DNA of 64,000 nt from Polynucleobacter sp. AM-26B4. Its GTDB lineage: Bacteria; Pseudomonadota; Gammaproteobacteria; Burkholderiales; Burkholderiaceae. The translations under genes were made by a program, and so were the position numbers. The notes under the pieces are model-generated. The model searched no databases. It was not told the origin of the DNA and saw nothing but the letters and a program-made list of their open reading frames with translations. Location: assembly GCF_018882285.1 (NCBI RefSeq), contig NZ_JACVOT010000001.1, positions 875,916-939,915 of the forward strand. The letters run 5' to 3'. Numbering within the stretch: position 1 is the first letter of the stretch; each line of letters opens with the position of its first letter. Below, piece by piece: positions 1 to 8,633 of the stretch.

Positions 1-2
1 TG

Positions 3-953
3 GCTAGAAATGCAGAAAACCATGATAAAAAACTAATGAGTGAGCGCCTACTATCCCAAGGATTCAATCATCAAAATGCTCAAGTAGTTTCTCCTGATGA
101 AGCTAAGGTACTTTGTGGGGTGTCATTGGCGGGCACATTTTTCCCAGAAGGCGGCTGGGTGAACCTCAAGCAAATTTGCGAGGATCTGTTTTCTGAATTA
201 ACAGACCAGCAGGTCAGGATGTCATGCACAGTTACAAAAATTGCATATCGTGACAAACTTTGGGTTGTTTATGACGAAGAGCAAAAAATCATTGGGGTGA
301 CGCCTCGATTGTTTTTGGCGAGCGGTTTAGGAGTTAAATCATTGGCAGCATCAACACAGATTGATTTGCCTTTGAAGCCTGTTCGCGGACAACTATCAAC
401 CTTTGGCTACAAAAAAGAAAGCTCATGGGCTAGATGCCGACCAAGCGTGGCCATTTCTGGCAAGGCGTATTGTTTACCCCCGATTGAAATGAATGATGGC
501 TCTTACCAATGGATGGTTGGATCAAGCTACGATGAGCACGAAGAAGATTTGAATGTATGGCAGAAAAGCCATCAAGAAAACTTAAGTCTCATTCAGGAAA
601 TGCTGGGCAAGGAATGTGACCTTGCAGAAATTGAACCATTGGATGCGTTTGTTGGGATACGTTGCGTGGCCAGCGATCGTCTACCAATCATGGGCCCTGT
701 CAAAGGATATCCCGGTTTGTACATCTTGACTTCTTTGGGATCAAGAGGTGTGATGTGGTCAGCGCTCGCCCACCAGATGTTCACAGAACATCTGGCAGAA
801 GAGATTCGTCAATCAGCTTTTTTGGACGCGCGTTTTTTTGCAGGTGCTCGTTTAGCTGGCTTAGGCTTATCAGAAGACTTGGTTTCTGCTTTGCTGCCTG
901 CGCGTTTTTTAGCGGGCGCTTCAAATTCAAAACCGATTTTGCCATCCGCCTGA
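3..953 (+). CDS. mnmC: MnmC C-terminal FAD oxidoreductase domain (5' end outside window)
   Basis: The reading frame is open to the left edge, so only the C-terminal part of the gene is seen. The protein matches the FAD-dependent oxidoreductase half of bifunctional MnmC, which removes the carboxymethyl group of cmnm5s2U34 in tRNA (family knowledge). Visible signs are the GVSLAGTFFPEGGWVN segment, the LKPVRGQLS strand, the VGIRCVASDRLPIMGPV motif and the GSRGVMWSALAHQ FAD-binding end. The last 48 codons, which include a family-like LLPARFLAG tail, lie antisense to the end of topB. The methyltransferase half, if present, would lie to the left. An ATG at 36 is internal. The family call is firm; the exact C-terminus is less so. 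Confidence 0.85.
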   Translation, partial: ARNAENHDKKLMSERLLSQGFNHQNAQVVSPDEAKVLCGVSLAGTFFPEGGWVNLKQICEDLFSELTDQQVRMSCTVTKIAYRDKLWVVYDEEQKIIGVTPRLFLASGLGVKSLAASTQIDLPLKPVRGQLSTFGYKKESSWARCRPSVAISGKAYCLPPIEMNDGSYQWMVGSSYDEHEEDLNVWQKSHQENLSLIQEMLGKECDLAEIEPLDAFVGIRCVASDRLPIMGPVKGYPGLYILTSLGSRGVMWSALAHQMFTEHLAEEIRQSAFLDARFFAGARLAGLGLSEDLVSALLPARFLAGASNSKPILPSA

Positions 954-3421
954 CGTGCCAAATAGGCTTTAAAGCCTCGGCCAGTTCTGGACGATTTGAA
1001 ATTGGTGAGTAAATCTGTTTTACCCTCATTCAAAAGTTTTGATACTTGCTCTTGAGAAATCTCTTGTTGCAAGACAACTTTGCCGGTAGAGAAATCACAG
1101 GATTTGTTCGGACCCACACTGCGTTCGCAGAGATATTTCATGCCATGCTCATAAACTGCGCCTGAGCACTTAGGGCAGGCGCCTAATGACGATTGACCAG
1201 TGAAGTCAACTTCTTCATTGTTGTCTTCATCGCTGTTACCAAAATCAAACTCAAGTTTGTAGCCAGCATTTGGATAGTCTTTGTCGTCTTCAGGAATAGA
1301 GACTAATTTAATGATCGCAGCAAATGGGCGCCCCATCTTGCTTCTAAAACCTTGGAGTGGGCCGATCTCTTTATTCTTAATGAACTCTTCGGCTTCGTGA
1401 TATTCAAATGCGCGGCCACCAGGAATTTTGCTGATAGAGAAGCCACATTTTTCACAAGCAAAGCGACGGTAGTTTTCTTTGACTAAGCCGCCACAATGAG
1501 GACAAGGTGTTTTTAGATCTGCGTAATCACCAGGAATCGTATCGCTGTCATATTCTTTGGCACGCTTAACAATTCGCTGAGTGATTTGTGCAATTTCTTG
1601 CATGAAGGTATTGCGATCAATTTGACCTTTTTCCATCAACGCAAGTTTGTGTTCCCAGTTGCCCGTCAATTCTGGATGGGTTAATTCTTCAACGCCCAGA
1701 CCTCGCAACAAAGTCATTAACTGAAAAGCTTTGGCGGTTGGAATAATTTCTCTTGCTTCACGAACCATGTATTTTTCAAATAACAAACCTTCAATGATCG
1801 CTGCCCTAGTGGCGGGGGTACCCAAGCCTTTTTCAGACATGGCTTCACGGAAGTCTTCGTCATCAATGAGTTTGCCCGCACCTTCCATGGCAGATAAAAG
1901 CGTTGCCTCGGTGTACCGTGCTGGAGGTTTTGTTTTTAATGGATTTGGCGTGACGGACTCAGTTTGAACCTTTTCATTCTCGCCGACCACAACAAGCTCT
2001 TTGTCGTCTTGTGACGACTTTCCATAAACTGCTAGCCAACCTGGATTGATCAAAATCTTGCCATCTGTTTTAAATAGATGACCACTTACTTCAGTAATGC
2101 GAGTGGTGACTTTGAATTCGGCAGATGGGAAAAAGATTGCCATGAAACGACGAACCACCAAGTCATAAAGTTTTTGCTCTGGCTCAGAAAGATTTTTTGG
2201 AGCCTGAAGAGTTGGGATGATCGCAAAGTGATCAGAAATTTTGCTGTTATCAAAAATCTTCTTATTAGGCTTGACCCAAGAGTTATTCAAGATTTGTGAG
2301 GCATGCGGATAGTAGTTATCAGAACTCTCGGCCAGCATTTCTAAAGTGCTGGTGACAGTAGGTAGATAGTCTTCTGGTAGGGCGCGCGAATCAGTTCTTG
2401 GGTAAGTAAGAACTTTGTGTCTTTCATACAAAGCTTGAGCTAAGCCCAAGGTATTTTTTGCTGAGAAACCAAACCTAGCGTTCGCCTCACGTTGCAAACT
2501 GGTTAAGTCAAAAAGCTGCGGAGCTGCCTGAGAACTTGGCTTTGATTCTTCGCGGACCTTGCCAGTTTTATCGTGACAAGCGGCAACAATACTTGCAGCT
2601 GCTGCCTCGCTCCACAAGCGACTGTCTTTTTTCTCTGGATCTGCGTTCGCGTCTTTAGAGTCTTTTTTAAACTTAGGGTCAAACCATCTGCCCTGATAAA
2701 TACCTGCTGCACAAATGAATTCAGCAGTGACTTCCCAGTAATCTCGAGAGATAAATTTTCTGATCAGCTCTTCTCTTTCAACCACGATCGAGAGCGTTGG
2801 CGTTTGCACACGCCCTACGGTGGTTAAGAAAAAGCCACCGCTTTTACTATTAAAGGCGGTCATGGCACGCGTGCCATTGATACCAATCAACCAATCAGAC
2901 TCTGAGCGACAGCGTGCTGCATTGGCAAGGTTGAGCAGTTCTTCATCGCTGCGCAATTTACTAAAACCATCCTTAATGGCTTGAGGCGTCATGGACTGTA
3001 GCCATAAGCGCTCAACTTTTTGAGTGGCTTTGGTGTGCTGTGCGATCAAGCGGAAAATAAGTTCACCCTCTCGACCCGCGTCACAAGCATTGATCAAACG
3101 GTTGATATCTTTGCGTTTGATCAGTTTTTGTAAAACTTTTAACCGGGCTTCTGTTTTAGCAATCGGACGAAGATCAAAGTGTGGTGGAATCACTGGTAAG
3201 TTAGCAAATGACCATTTGCCTCGTTTAACTTCATACGCATCAGGAGCGGCTATTTCAAGCAGGTGTCCAACGGCAGATGAAACAACAAACTGATCACTTT
3301 CAAAGTAATCCTCATGTTTTGTGAATCCGCCCAGTGCGCGCGCGATATCCGCTGCAACCGATGGTTTTTCAGCAATGATTAAGGCCTTAAAAGGTCCAGT
3401 TTGAGCAGTTGTTTTTGCCAC
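809..3421 (-). CDS. topB: DNA topoisomerase III
   Basis: A type IA topoisomerase of 870 residues that relaxes and decatenates DNA through a 5'-phosphotyrosine. The Toprim domain begins with AEKPSVA (residues 17-23) and carries the acidic DAGREGE motif (114-120). The catalytic tyrosine is in LTYPRTDSR (Tyr340). TVGRVQTPTL at 201-210 is also typical. Two C-terminal zinc ribbons are visible (CPHCGG...CEKCGF and CPKCSG...CERS), followed by a Lys/Ala-rich tail. The start is GTG, preceded by GGGGA about 9 nt upstream. The last 145 nt overlap mnmC tail to tail. The family TopB/TopIII is clear. Confidence 0.95.
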   Translation of the reverse strand: MAKTTAQTGPFKALIIAEKPSVAADIARALGGFTKHEDYFESDQFVVSSAVGHLLEIAAPDAYEVKRGKWSFANLPVIPPHFDLRPIAKTEARLKVLQKLIKRKDINRLINACDAGREGELIFRLIAQHTKATQKVERLWLQSMTPQAIKDGFSKLRSDEELLNLANAARCRSESDWLIGINGTRAMTAFNSKSGGFFLTTVGRVQTPTLSIVVEREELIRKFISRDYWEVTAEFICAAGIYQGRWFDPKFKKDSKDANADPEKKDSRLWSEAAAASIVAACHDKTGKVREESKPSSQAAPQLFDLTSLQREANARFGFSAKNTLGLAQALYERHKVLTYPRTDSRALPEDYLPTVTSTLEMLAESSDNYYPHASQILNNSWVKPNKKIFDNSKISDHFAIIPTLQAPKNLSEPEQKLYDLVVRRFMAIFFPSAEFKVTTRITEVSGHLFKTDGKILINPGWLAVYGKSSQDDKELVVVGENEKVQTESVTPNPLKTKPPARYTEATLLSAMEGAGKLIDDEDFREAMSEKGLGTPATRAAIIEGLLFEKYMVREAREIIPTAKAFQLMTLLRGLGVEELTHPELTGNWEHKLALMEKGQIDRNTFMQEIAQITQRIVKRAKEYDSDTIPGDYADLKTPCPHCGGLVKENYRRFACEKCGFSISKIPGGRAFEYHEAEEFIKNKEIGPLQGFRSKMGRPFAAIIKLVSIPEDDKDYPNAGYKLEFDFGNSDEDNNEEVDFTGQSSLGACPKCSGAVYEHGMKYLCERSVGPNKSCDFSTGKVVLQQEISQEQVSKLLNEGKTDLLTNFKSSRTGRGFKAYLARQADGKIGFEFEAPAKKRAGSKAETKSSDKPKPAKRAPAKKRASKKAD

Positions 3422-3551
3422 GTGACAGCTTCCCCAATGGGTCTAATTAAATGAATTTCCTTTTTTCATTATTAACCGATAAATGGAAAAGAAGGAAATA
3501 ATTAAGAAAACCCATATCCCTAACCAGCCATTAGTCCTTGATTAATATGGA

Positions 3552-4217
3552 TTATTTTTCAAAAAACCTTAATTCTTCAAATATATCCCCAGGCCGCACC
3601 ACTAGCTTTGCACCTTCCTTAATGAGCTGGTGACACCCCAATGATTGGGGTTGGTGAATGGAGTTGGGGATGGCAAACACCTCGCGCCCCAAATCATTGG
3701 CGTATTTTGCAGTTGTCAAAGAGCCTGAGCGAATAGCTGCCTCAACCACCAATATCCCTAAAGAGAGTGCGGCAATCAGCCGGTTTCTTTGTCTAAAGAA
3801 GTATGGTTTGGTGACCGAGCCAGATGGATATTCTGAAATCAGTAAGCCTTGACGAGCAATAGTTTGGAATAGGGATTGATTTTTGCTGGGGTAGCAGCGA
3901 TCTAAGCTTGTCCCACAAACGGCTATGGTCGATAGAAGCGGCCTAGCCTGTAGAGCCCCTAAGTGGGCCGCTGAGTCGATACCCTCGGCCAGCCCAGAAA
4001 CGACCAATAAGCCATGGTCAACCACAGCGTTCGCAAAATAAGAGGCAGTTTTCAAGCCTTCATTGGATGCTTGACGAGACCCAACAATGCCAAGACCTGG
4101 GATTTTCAGCGCTTCAAGATTACCTAGGCAGTAAATTTCTTGAGGGGCATCAGGCAAATCCAGCAATCTGCTTGGATAATAGGGGTGTGATTGTTTAACG
4201 GTGATAATTGAGCTCAT
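3552..4217 (-). CDS. dprA: Short DprA/Smf DNA-processing protein
   Basis: The Rossmann-like core of DprA, which loads RecA on incoming single-stranded DNA during transformation (family knowledge). The signs are GIVGSRQAS, VVSGLAEGIDSAAHLGAL, TIAVCGTSLDRCYP, FRQRNRLIAALS, RSGSLTTAKYANDLGREVFAIP and GCHQLIKEGAKL. At about 221 residues it is much shorter than the usual 350-400. The N-terminal SAM-like domain and the C-terminal winged helix are both missing, and the divergent def gene leaves no room upstream. The ATG at 4217 is chosen; a TTG two codons earlier (4223) is possible. The 130 bp between it and topB hold only AT-rich sequence, probably the topB promoter. Confidence 0.9.
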   Translation of the reverse strand: MSSIITVKQSHPYYPSRLLDLPDAPQEIYCLGNLEALKIPGLGIVGSRQASNEGLKTASYFANAVVDHGLLVVSGLAEGIDSAAHLGALQARPLLSTIAVCGTSLDRCYPSKNQSLFQTIARQGLLISEYPSGSVTKPYFFRQRNRLIAALSLGILVVEAAIRSGSLTTAKYANDLGREVFAIPNSIHQPQSLGCHQLIKEGAKLVVRPGDIFEELRFFEK

Positions 4218-4291
4218 AGACAAGCAGTCTATGAATTAAGATTGATTGAACTGTCAGAGAACCCTGAACTTATTTGTAAGAAATTTCTGAA

Positions 4292-4801
4292 ATGGCTGCA
4301 TTACCTATTCTTTGTTACCCAGACCCTCGCTTACACACGGTTGCAAAACCAGTTGTGGCTGTGAACGATGCTGTTCGTCAATTGGTGGCCGACATGGCGC
4401 AAACCATGTACGAAGCCCCTGGTATTGGATTGGCTGCTACCCAAGTAAATGTTCATCAACAAGTGATCGTGATTGATCTATCTGATGAAAGAGATCAGCT
4501 ACAAGTCTTCATCAATCCAGAAATTATTTGGAGCAGTGAAGAAAAGAAAGTTTGGCAAGAAGGATGTTTGTCGGTGCCAGATTTTTTTGATGAGGTTTTG
4601 CGTCCCTCTGAAGTAAAAGTTCGTGCATTAAATTTAGAGGGAAAGTCATTTGAGATACATGCTGATGGATTATTGGCAGTTTGTATCCAACACGAAATGG
4701 ATCACCTCAAAGGCAAAGTGTTTGTTGAGTACTTGTCATCATTAAAGCGCATGAGAATAGCCGGCAAACTGAAAAAGAAAACAAAAGCAGGCGCCCTCTG
4801 A
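4292..4801 (+). CDS. def: Peptide deformylase
   Basis: Removes the N-formyl group from new proteins. All three metal-site motifs are present: GIGLAATQV (45-52), EGCLSVP with Cys92, and QHEMDH with His134, Glu135 and His138. The length of 169 residues is normal. The stop codon shares its last base with the fmt start (TGATG), so the two are translationally coupled and functionally paired: Fmt adds the formyl group that Def removes. The gene is divergent from dprA across about 70 bp. Confidence 0.97.
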   Translation: MAALPILCYPDPRLHTVAKPVVAVNDAVRQLVADMAQTMYEAPGIGLAATQVNVHQQVIVIDLSDERDQLQVFINPEIIWSSEEKKVWQEGCLSVPDFFDEVLRPSEVKVRALNLEGKSFEIHADGLLAVCIQHEMDHLKGKVFVEYLSSLKRMRIAGKLKKKTKAGAL

Positions 4802-5772
4802 TGTTGAAGGTTGTATTTGCAGGAACCCCTGAATTTGCCAGAGTTGCCCTAGAGGCAATCGTTCATGCAGGTCATGAAGTGGTGATGGTCATGACTCAGC
4901 CTGACAGGCCTGCAGGCCGAGGGATGCAATTGCACGCCAGCCCAGTCAAGCAATTTGCGTTAGAAAAAAATATTCCAGTCATGCAGCCCACGTCACTTAA
5001 AGTAACAGGTCCTTATGGCGATGAAGCTCGAGAGGCTTTGAGTGTTTTACAAAGCTTAGATTTTGATGTGATGATCGTGGCTGCTTATGGTTTGATTCTG
5101 CCCCAAGAGGTTTTTGATATTGCAGAGCAGGCTGGCCGAGCTGGATGCTTGAATATTCATGCTTCTTTATTGCCGCGCTGGCGAGGAGCCGCCCCGATTC
5201 ACAGAGCCATTGAAGCCGGAGATCTTGAGACCGGAATTGCGATCATGCAAATGGATTTAGGTTTGGATACTGGTGCCGTGATTGCGATGAACAAAATGCC
5301 GATTGCGGCCAACGAAACAACAGCAACACTTCATGACGCATTGGCAAAGATGGGCGCTTTGATGATTGTGGAAACCTTGAACCGATTTGCACAAGAGCGA
5401 ATTTTGAAGTCTGAACCTCAGGTACTTGAAGGCATCACATATGCTCACAAGATCATGAAGGATGAGGCAAAGATTGATTGGCAGAAAGATGCCAAGGCAA
5501 TAGATTTAAAAATAAGAGCATTCAATCCTTTTCCGGGAGCGACGTTGCTTGATGGAACATCGATCATCAAAATTTGGAATAGCTCCTTGATCAATGATCA
5601 ATTGCAGGGTGAGCCAGGAAAGATCATGAACATCACTCAAGAGGGTGTGGAGTTGGCCTGTGGAAAGGGCAGCGTTTTATTGACTGAATTACAAAGAGCT
5701 GGCGGCAAGAAAATGTCAGCGTCACAGCTTGCTCAAACCTTGGGCTGGAAGCCCGGCCAAGTGCTGAATTAA
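4801..5772 (+). CDS. fmt: Methionyl-tRNA formyltransferase
   Basis: Transfers a formyl group from 10-formyl-THF to Met-tRNA(fMet). The N-terminal formyltransferase domain shows VFAGTPEFARVALEAI and the catalytic-site region LNIHASLLPRWRGAAPIHRAI. The C-terminal OB-like domain includes IRAFNPFPGA. The length of 323 residues is normal. The start overlaps the def stop by one base. The following 96 bp before htpX carry a short inverted repeat, described separately. Confidence 0.97.
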   Translation: MLKVVFAGTPEFARVALEAIVHAGHEVVMVMTQPDRPAGRGMQLHASPVKQFALEKNIPVMQPTSLKVTGPYGDEAREALSVLQSLDFDVMIVAAYGLILPQEVFDIAEQAGRAGCLNIHASLLPRWRGAAPIHRAIEAGDLETGIAIMQMDLGLDTGAVIAMNKMPIAANETTATLHDALAKMGALMIVETLNRFAQERILKSEPQVLEGITYAHKIMKDEAKIDWQKDAKAIDLKIRAFNPFPGATLLDGTSIIKIWNSSLINDQLQGEPGKIMNITQEGVELACGKGSVLLTELQRAGGKKMSASQLAQTLGWKPGQVLN

Positions 5773-5828
5773 CAACCCCAAGCGATAATCAACAATTAAG
5801 ACGGGGTATGCTAGAGATGAGTATTAAT

Positions 5829-5843
5829 TTTAGAATTTCTAAA
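5829..5843. repeat. Inverted repeat in the htpX upstream region
   Basis: TTTAGAA-T-TTCTAAA is a perfect 7-bp inverted repeat with a single-base spacer, 26 bp before the htpX start. It could be an operator or part of the promoter, but all its bases except two are A/T, so chance is a real alternative. Confidence 0.35.
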
Positions 5844-5868
5844 TCTGTTTTCAAGAAGGATTTTAAAG

Positions 5869-6729
5869 ATGTTTAATTGGTTCAAGACAGCCGTATTAAT
5901 GGCCGGCATCACGGGTTTGTTTATCGTGGTGGGCGGAATGATTGGCGGCGAGCAGGGGATGTTGATGGCCTTGCTTTTGGCCTTTGGCATGAACTTCTTT
6001 AGCTATTGGTTTTCAGACAAAATGGTCTTGAAGATGATGAATGCCAAAGAGGTGGATGAAGTGACTGCACCTCATTTTTATCGAATGGTGCGTGAGCTTG
6101 CGCAAAAAGCTGAGTTACCAATGCCAAAGGTTTATTTAATTGAAGAAGACTCTCCAAATGCTTTCGCCACAGGTCGCAATCCGCAAAATTCTGCAGTTGC
6201 TGCGACCACGGGTATCTTGAGAGTTTTATCTGAAAGAGAAATTCGTGGAGTCATGGCCCATGAGTTGGCACACGTCAAACATCGTGATATTTTGATTTCA
6301 ACCATTTCAGCCACAATGGCAGGCGCCTTGTCTGCGCTTGCAAACTTTGCCATGTTCTTTGGCGGCAGAAACTCTGATGGTCGTCCAAGCAATCCGATGG
6401 CGAGTATTTTGGTAGCAATCTTGGCGCCGTTAGCGGCGAGCTTGATTCAAATGGCGATCTCTCGTGCTCGTGAATATGAAGCTGATCGAGGTGGCGCAGA
6501 AATTTGTAATGACCCAGAGGCGCTGGCCATGGCATTGGACAAGATTCACCAAGTTGCCAGTGGCAGACATTTTGATGCGGTTGAAAGACACCCAGAAACT
6601 GCACAAATGATGATCATGAGCCCTCTATCTGGTGGTGGTCTAGCGGGTTTGTTTTCAACTCATCCGCCAACCGAAGAGCGCGTTGCTCGTTTGATGCAAA
6701 TGGCAAGAACTGGAACATATCCTGGCTGA
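5869..6729 (+). CDS. htpX: Membrane zinc metalloprotease HtpX
   Basis: An M48B inner-membrane protease involved in quality control of membrane proteins. Two hydrophobic segments lie in the first 50 residues. The zinc motif HELAH is at 131-135, another membrane segment follows near 175-200, and the third ligand region is REYEADRGG. The length of 286 residues is normal. The start has an AAGGA ribosome site about 9 nt upstream. The end abuts rsmB, whose N-terminal coding probably begins before or at the htpX stop. Confidence 0.96.
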   Translation: MFNWFKTAVLMAGITGLFIVVGGMIGGEQGMLMALLLAFGMNFFSYWFSDKMVLKMMNAKEVDEVTAPHFYRMVRELAQKAELPMPKVYLIEEDSPNAFATGRNPQNSAVAATTGILRVLSEREIRGVMAHELAHVKHRDILISTISATMAGALSALANFAMFFGGRNSDGRPSNPMASILVAILAPLAASLIQMAISRAREYEADRGGAEICNDPEALAMALDKIHQVASGRHFDAVERHPETAQMMIMSPLSGGGLAGLFSTHPPTEERVARLMQMARTGTYPG

Positions 6730-6784
6730 TATCAAACAACAAGGCATCAGTCTTTCAAAAGCACTTTTTGCATCTGCCAAGGTA

Positions 6785-8020
6785 TTGCAGGATGTTCAAA
6801 ACGGGACCTCGCTGACCCTTGCTCTGCAGAGCACACCCCAAGATTTAAGGCCTGCTGTACAGAGCATTGCTTTTCAGGCCCTGAGAAGAGGTTTTTGGGC
6901 TCAGGAGGTTTTGAATCAATATGTTCAAAAAACTCCACCGGGCCTAACCCTTTATTTGCTTTGGGCTGCGATTGCTTTGTTGCCAGAAAAAAATGGCGAG
7001 CCCATGTATGCCACACATACTTTGGTGAATGAGGCGGTAAATGCAAGTAGCTTGGATAGCAATCTTGGCTTTGCCAGAGGCTTGATCAATGCTGTATTGC
7101 GCAGAGCTCTTAGAAATGAAAAGCTTTATCAAGAAATTCCGGAAGAACAGCACCCTTCTTATCCAGAATGGTGGACAAGAAAATTAAAGTACTCTTACCC
7201 AGAGCAGCATTTGAATATGTTGGCCGCATCTAAAGAAAAGCCACCATTAACCCTGCGTTTAAATCATAGATATCTGAAAGATGAAGCAGGCGTTCAAAAA
7301 TATTTAGATGATTTAAGCAAGGCTGATATTGAGTATCAATTGATCAATACAGTTGCTGGGCAAAAGTTATCAGGCGCGATCGAACTAAAAAACCCAATGC
7401 CAGTTGCACAGATTCCGGGCTTCTTTGATGGCTCTTGTTCGGTTCAGGATGCGGGTGCACAGGTGGCGGCAGAATTGCTAAAACTCGAACCGGGACAAAG
7501 GGTACTTGATGCATGTGCTGCACCTGGTGGTAAGGCCGCACACTTTTTAGAAAAATACGATGTTCACCTAGATGCCCTAGAGATAGATGCATCAAGAGCC
7601 AAAAGAATTGAAGAAAATTTCAAACGATTAAAACTGACAGGTGGACACATCATCATTGGTGATGCCTCAAATCCAAAAGAATGGTTCGGCGGCGAGTTGT
7701 ACGATGCGATCATTGCAGACGTGCCATGTTCTGCTTCGGGCATTGTGAGGCGGCATCCCGACATCACTTATTTGCGCCAAGAGGGCGACATCAAGAATCT
7801 GCAGGTGGCACAACGAAAAATACTCACAGCCCTTTGGGGCTTGTTAAAGCCAGGCGGTAAGTTACTATATGTCACTTGCTCAGTATTTCCAGATGAAGGA
7901 GAGCTGCAAGCTAAGTGGTGGCTGAATGCCATGCCAGATGCAGTCAGATTGAAGGCCCCTGGACAGCTTTTGCCATCAAAGCAGCACGATGGATTTTTTT
8001 ATGCGCTTTTTGAAAAATGA
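6785..8020 (+). CDS. rsmB: 16S rRNA m5C967 methyltransferase RsmB
   Basis: A SAM-dependent RNA methyltransferase with an N-terminal NusB-like domain. The C-terminal Rossmann domain has VLDACAAPGGKAAH. The two catalytic-site cysteines are in DVPCSASG (near residue 315) and YVTCSVFPDEGE (near 366). The only standard start codon is TTG at 6785. The frame upstream, open back to 6695, still encodes a plausible first helix (SKALFASAKVLQ) that usually belongs to this family. That stretch contains CTG codons at 6710 and 6722 but no ATG, GTG or TTG, so the true start is uncertain and may overlap the htpX stop. Confidence 0.93.
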   Translation: MQDVQNGTSLTLALQSTPQDLRPAVQSIAFQALRRGFWAQEVLNQYVQKTPPGLTLYLLWAAIALLPEKNGEPMYATHTLVNEAVNASSLDSNLGFARGLINAVLRRALRNEKLYQEIPEEQHPSYPEWWTRKLKYSYPEQHLNMLAASKEKPPLTLRLNHRYLKDEAGVQKYLDDLSKADIEYQLINTVAGQKLSGAIELKNPMPVAQIPGFFDGSCSVQDAGAQVAAELLKLEPGQRVLDACAAPGGKAAHFLEKYDVHLDALEIDASRAKRIEENFKRLKLTGGHIIIGDASNPKEWFGGELYDAIIADVPCSASGIVRRHPDITYLRQEGDIKNLQVAQRKILTALWGLLKPGGKLLYVTCSVFPDEGELQAKWWLNAMPDAVRLKAPGQLLPSKQHDGFFYALFEK

Positions 8021-8042
8021 AAGCTTCAGATTAACAATAAGC

Positions 8043-8633
8043 ATGCGCCAACTATTCAATTGGATTGCTAAGATTTTCTTGCTGATCGCAACGGTCAGCT
8101 TTGCGCACGCCAATGACATTACCTTAAGCAATGTTAGGCTGACCCCCCTTGAAAAATCATGGGCTTTGAACGCTGATGTTCAATTAGAACTCAGCCCCGC
8201 TCTTGAGCAACTCGTTAACAAAGGAGTGACGCTTCACTTTGTCACTGAGTTTCAGTTAAGTAAAAAAAGATGGTATTGGTTGGACAACAAAATTGTGGAT
8301 GTCCAACGAGTATCAAAAATATCTTATCAAGCATTAACGAATCAATACCGGGTGACCCTAGGTACCTTCAGCTTGACTGCTGCGACATTAAAGCAAGCAT
8401 TAGCGGCCGTTAAAACGATTGAAGATTGGATGGTTCTTGATGCAACTGCCATTGAATCAAAACAGACCTATCAAGCGGCTCTTCGGATACGCTTGGACAC
8501 CAATCAATTAGCAAAGCCATTTCAGGTCAATGCGATCAATTCAAAATCTTGGAATTTACAAAGTGATTGGCATCGTTTTGACTTCGCGCCAATCGCACAG
8601 CCAGCTTCGCAAGCCCCAGGAGCACAGCCATGA
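8043..8633 (+). CDS. DUF4390 exported protein
   Basis: A conserved betaproteobacterial protein of unknown function that typically lies just before ntrY. From the ATG at 8043 it has a good signal peptide (hydrophobic stretch ending FAHA). The DUF4390 body follows: RLTPLEKSWALNADV, FVTEFQLSKKRWYWLDN and SYQALTNQYRVTLG. In-frame ATGs at 7989 and 8001 would overlap rsmB and add a tail before the signal peptide, so 8043 is preferred. The stop overlaps the ntrY start (ATGA). The context suggests an accessory to NtrY signalling, but that is inference. Confidence 0.85.
   Translation: MRQLFNWIAKIFLLIATVSFAHANDITLSNVRLTPLEKSWALNADVQLELSPALEQLVNKGVTLHFVTEFQLSKKRWYWLDNKIVDVQRVSKISYQALTNQYRVTLGTFSLTAATLKQALAAVKTIEDWMVLDATAIESKQTYQAALRIRLDTNQLAKPFQVNAINSKSWNLQSDWHRFDFAPIAQPASQAPGAQP

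Noticed and set aside
662-1012. Open frame of 116 codons on the plus strand across the mnmC end
   Set aside because: It lies inside mnmC and topB in another frame and shows no family features.
6275-6604. Open frame of 109 codons antisense to htpX
   Set aside because: Shadow of htpX; rich in Pro, His and Leu with no recognisable motif.
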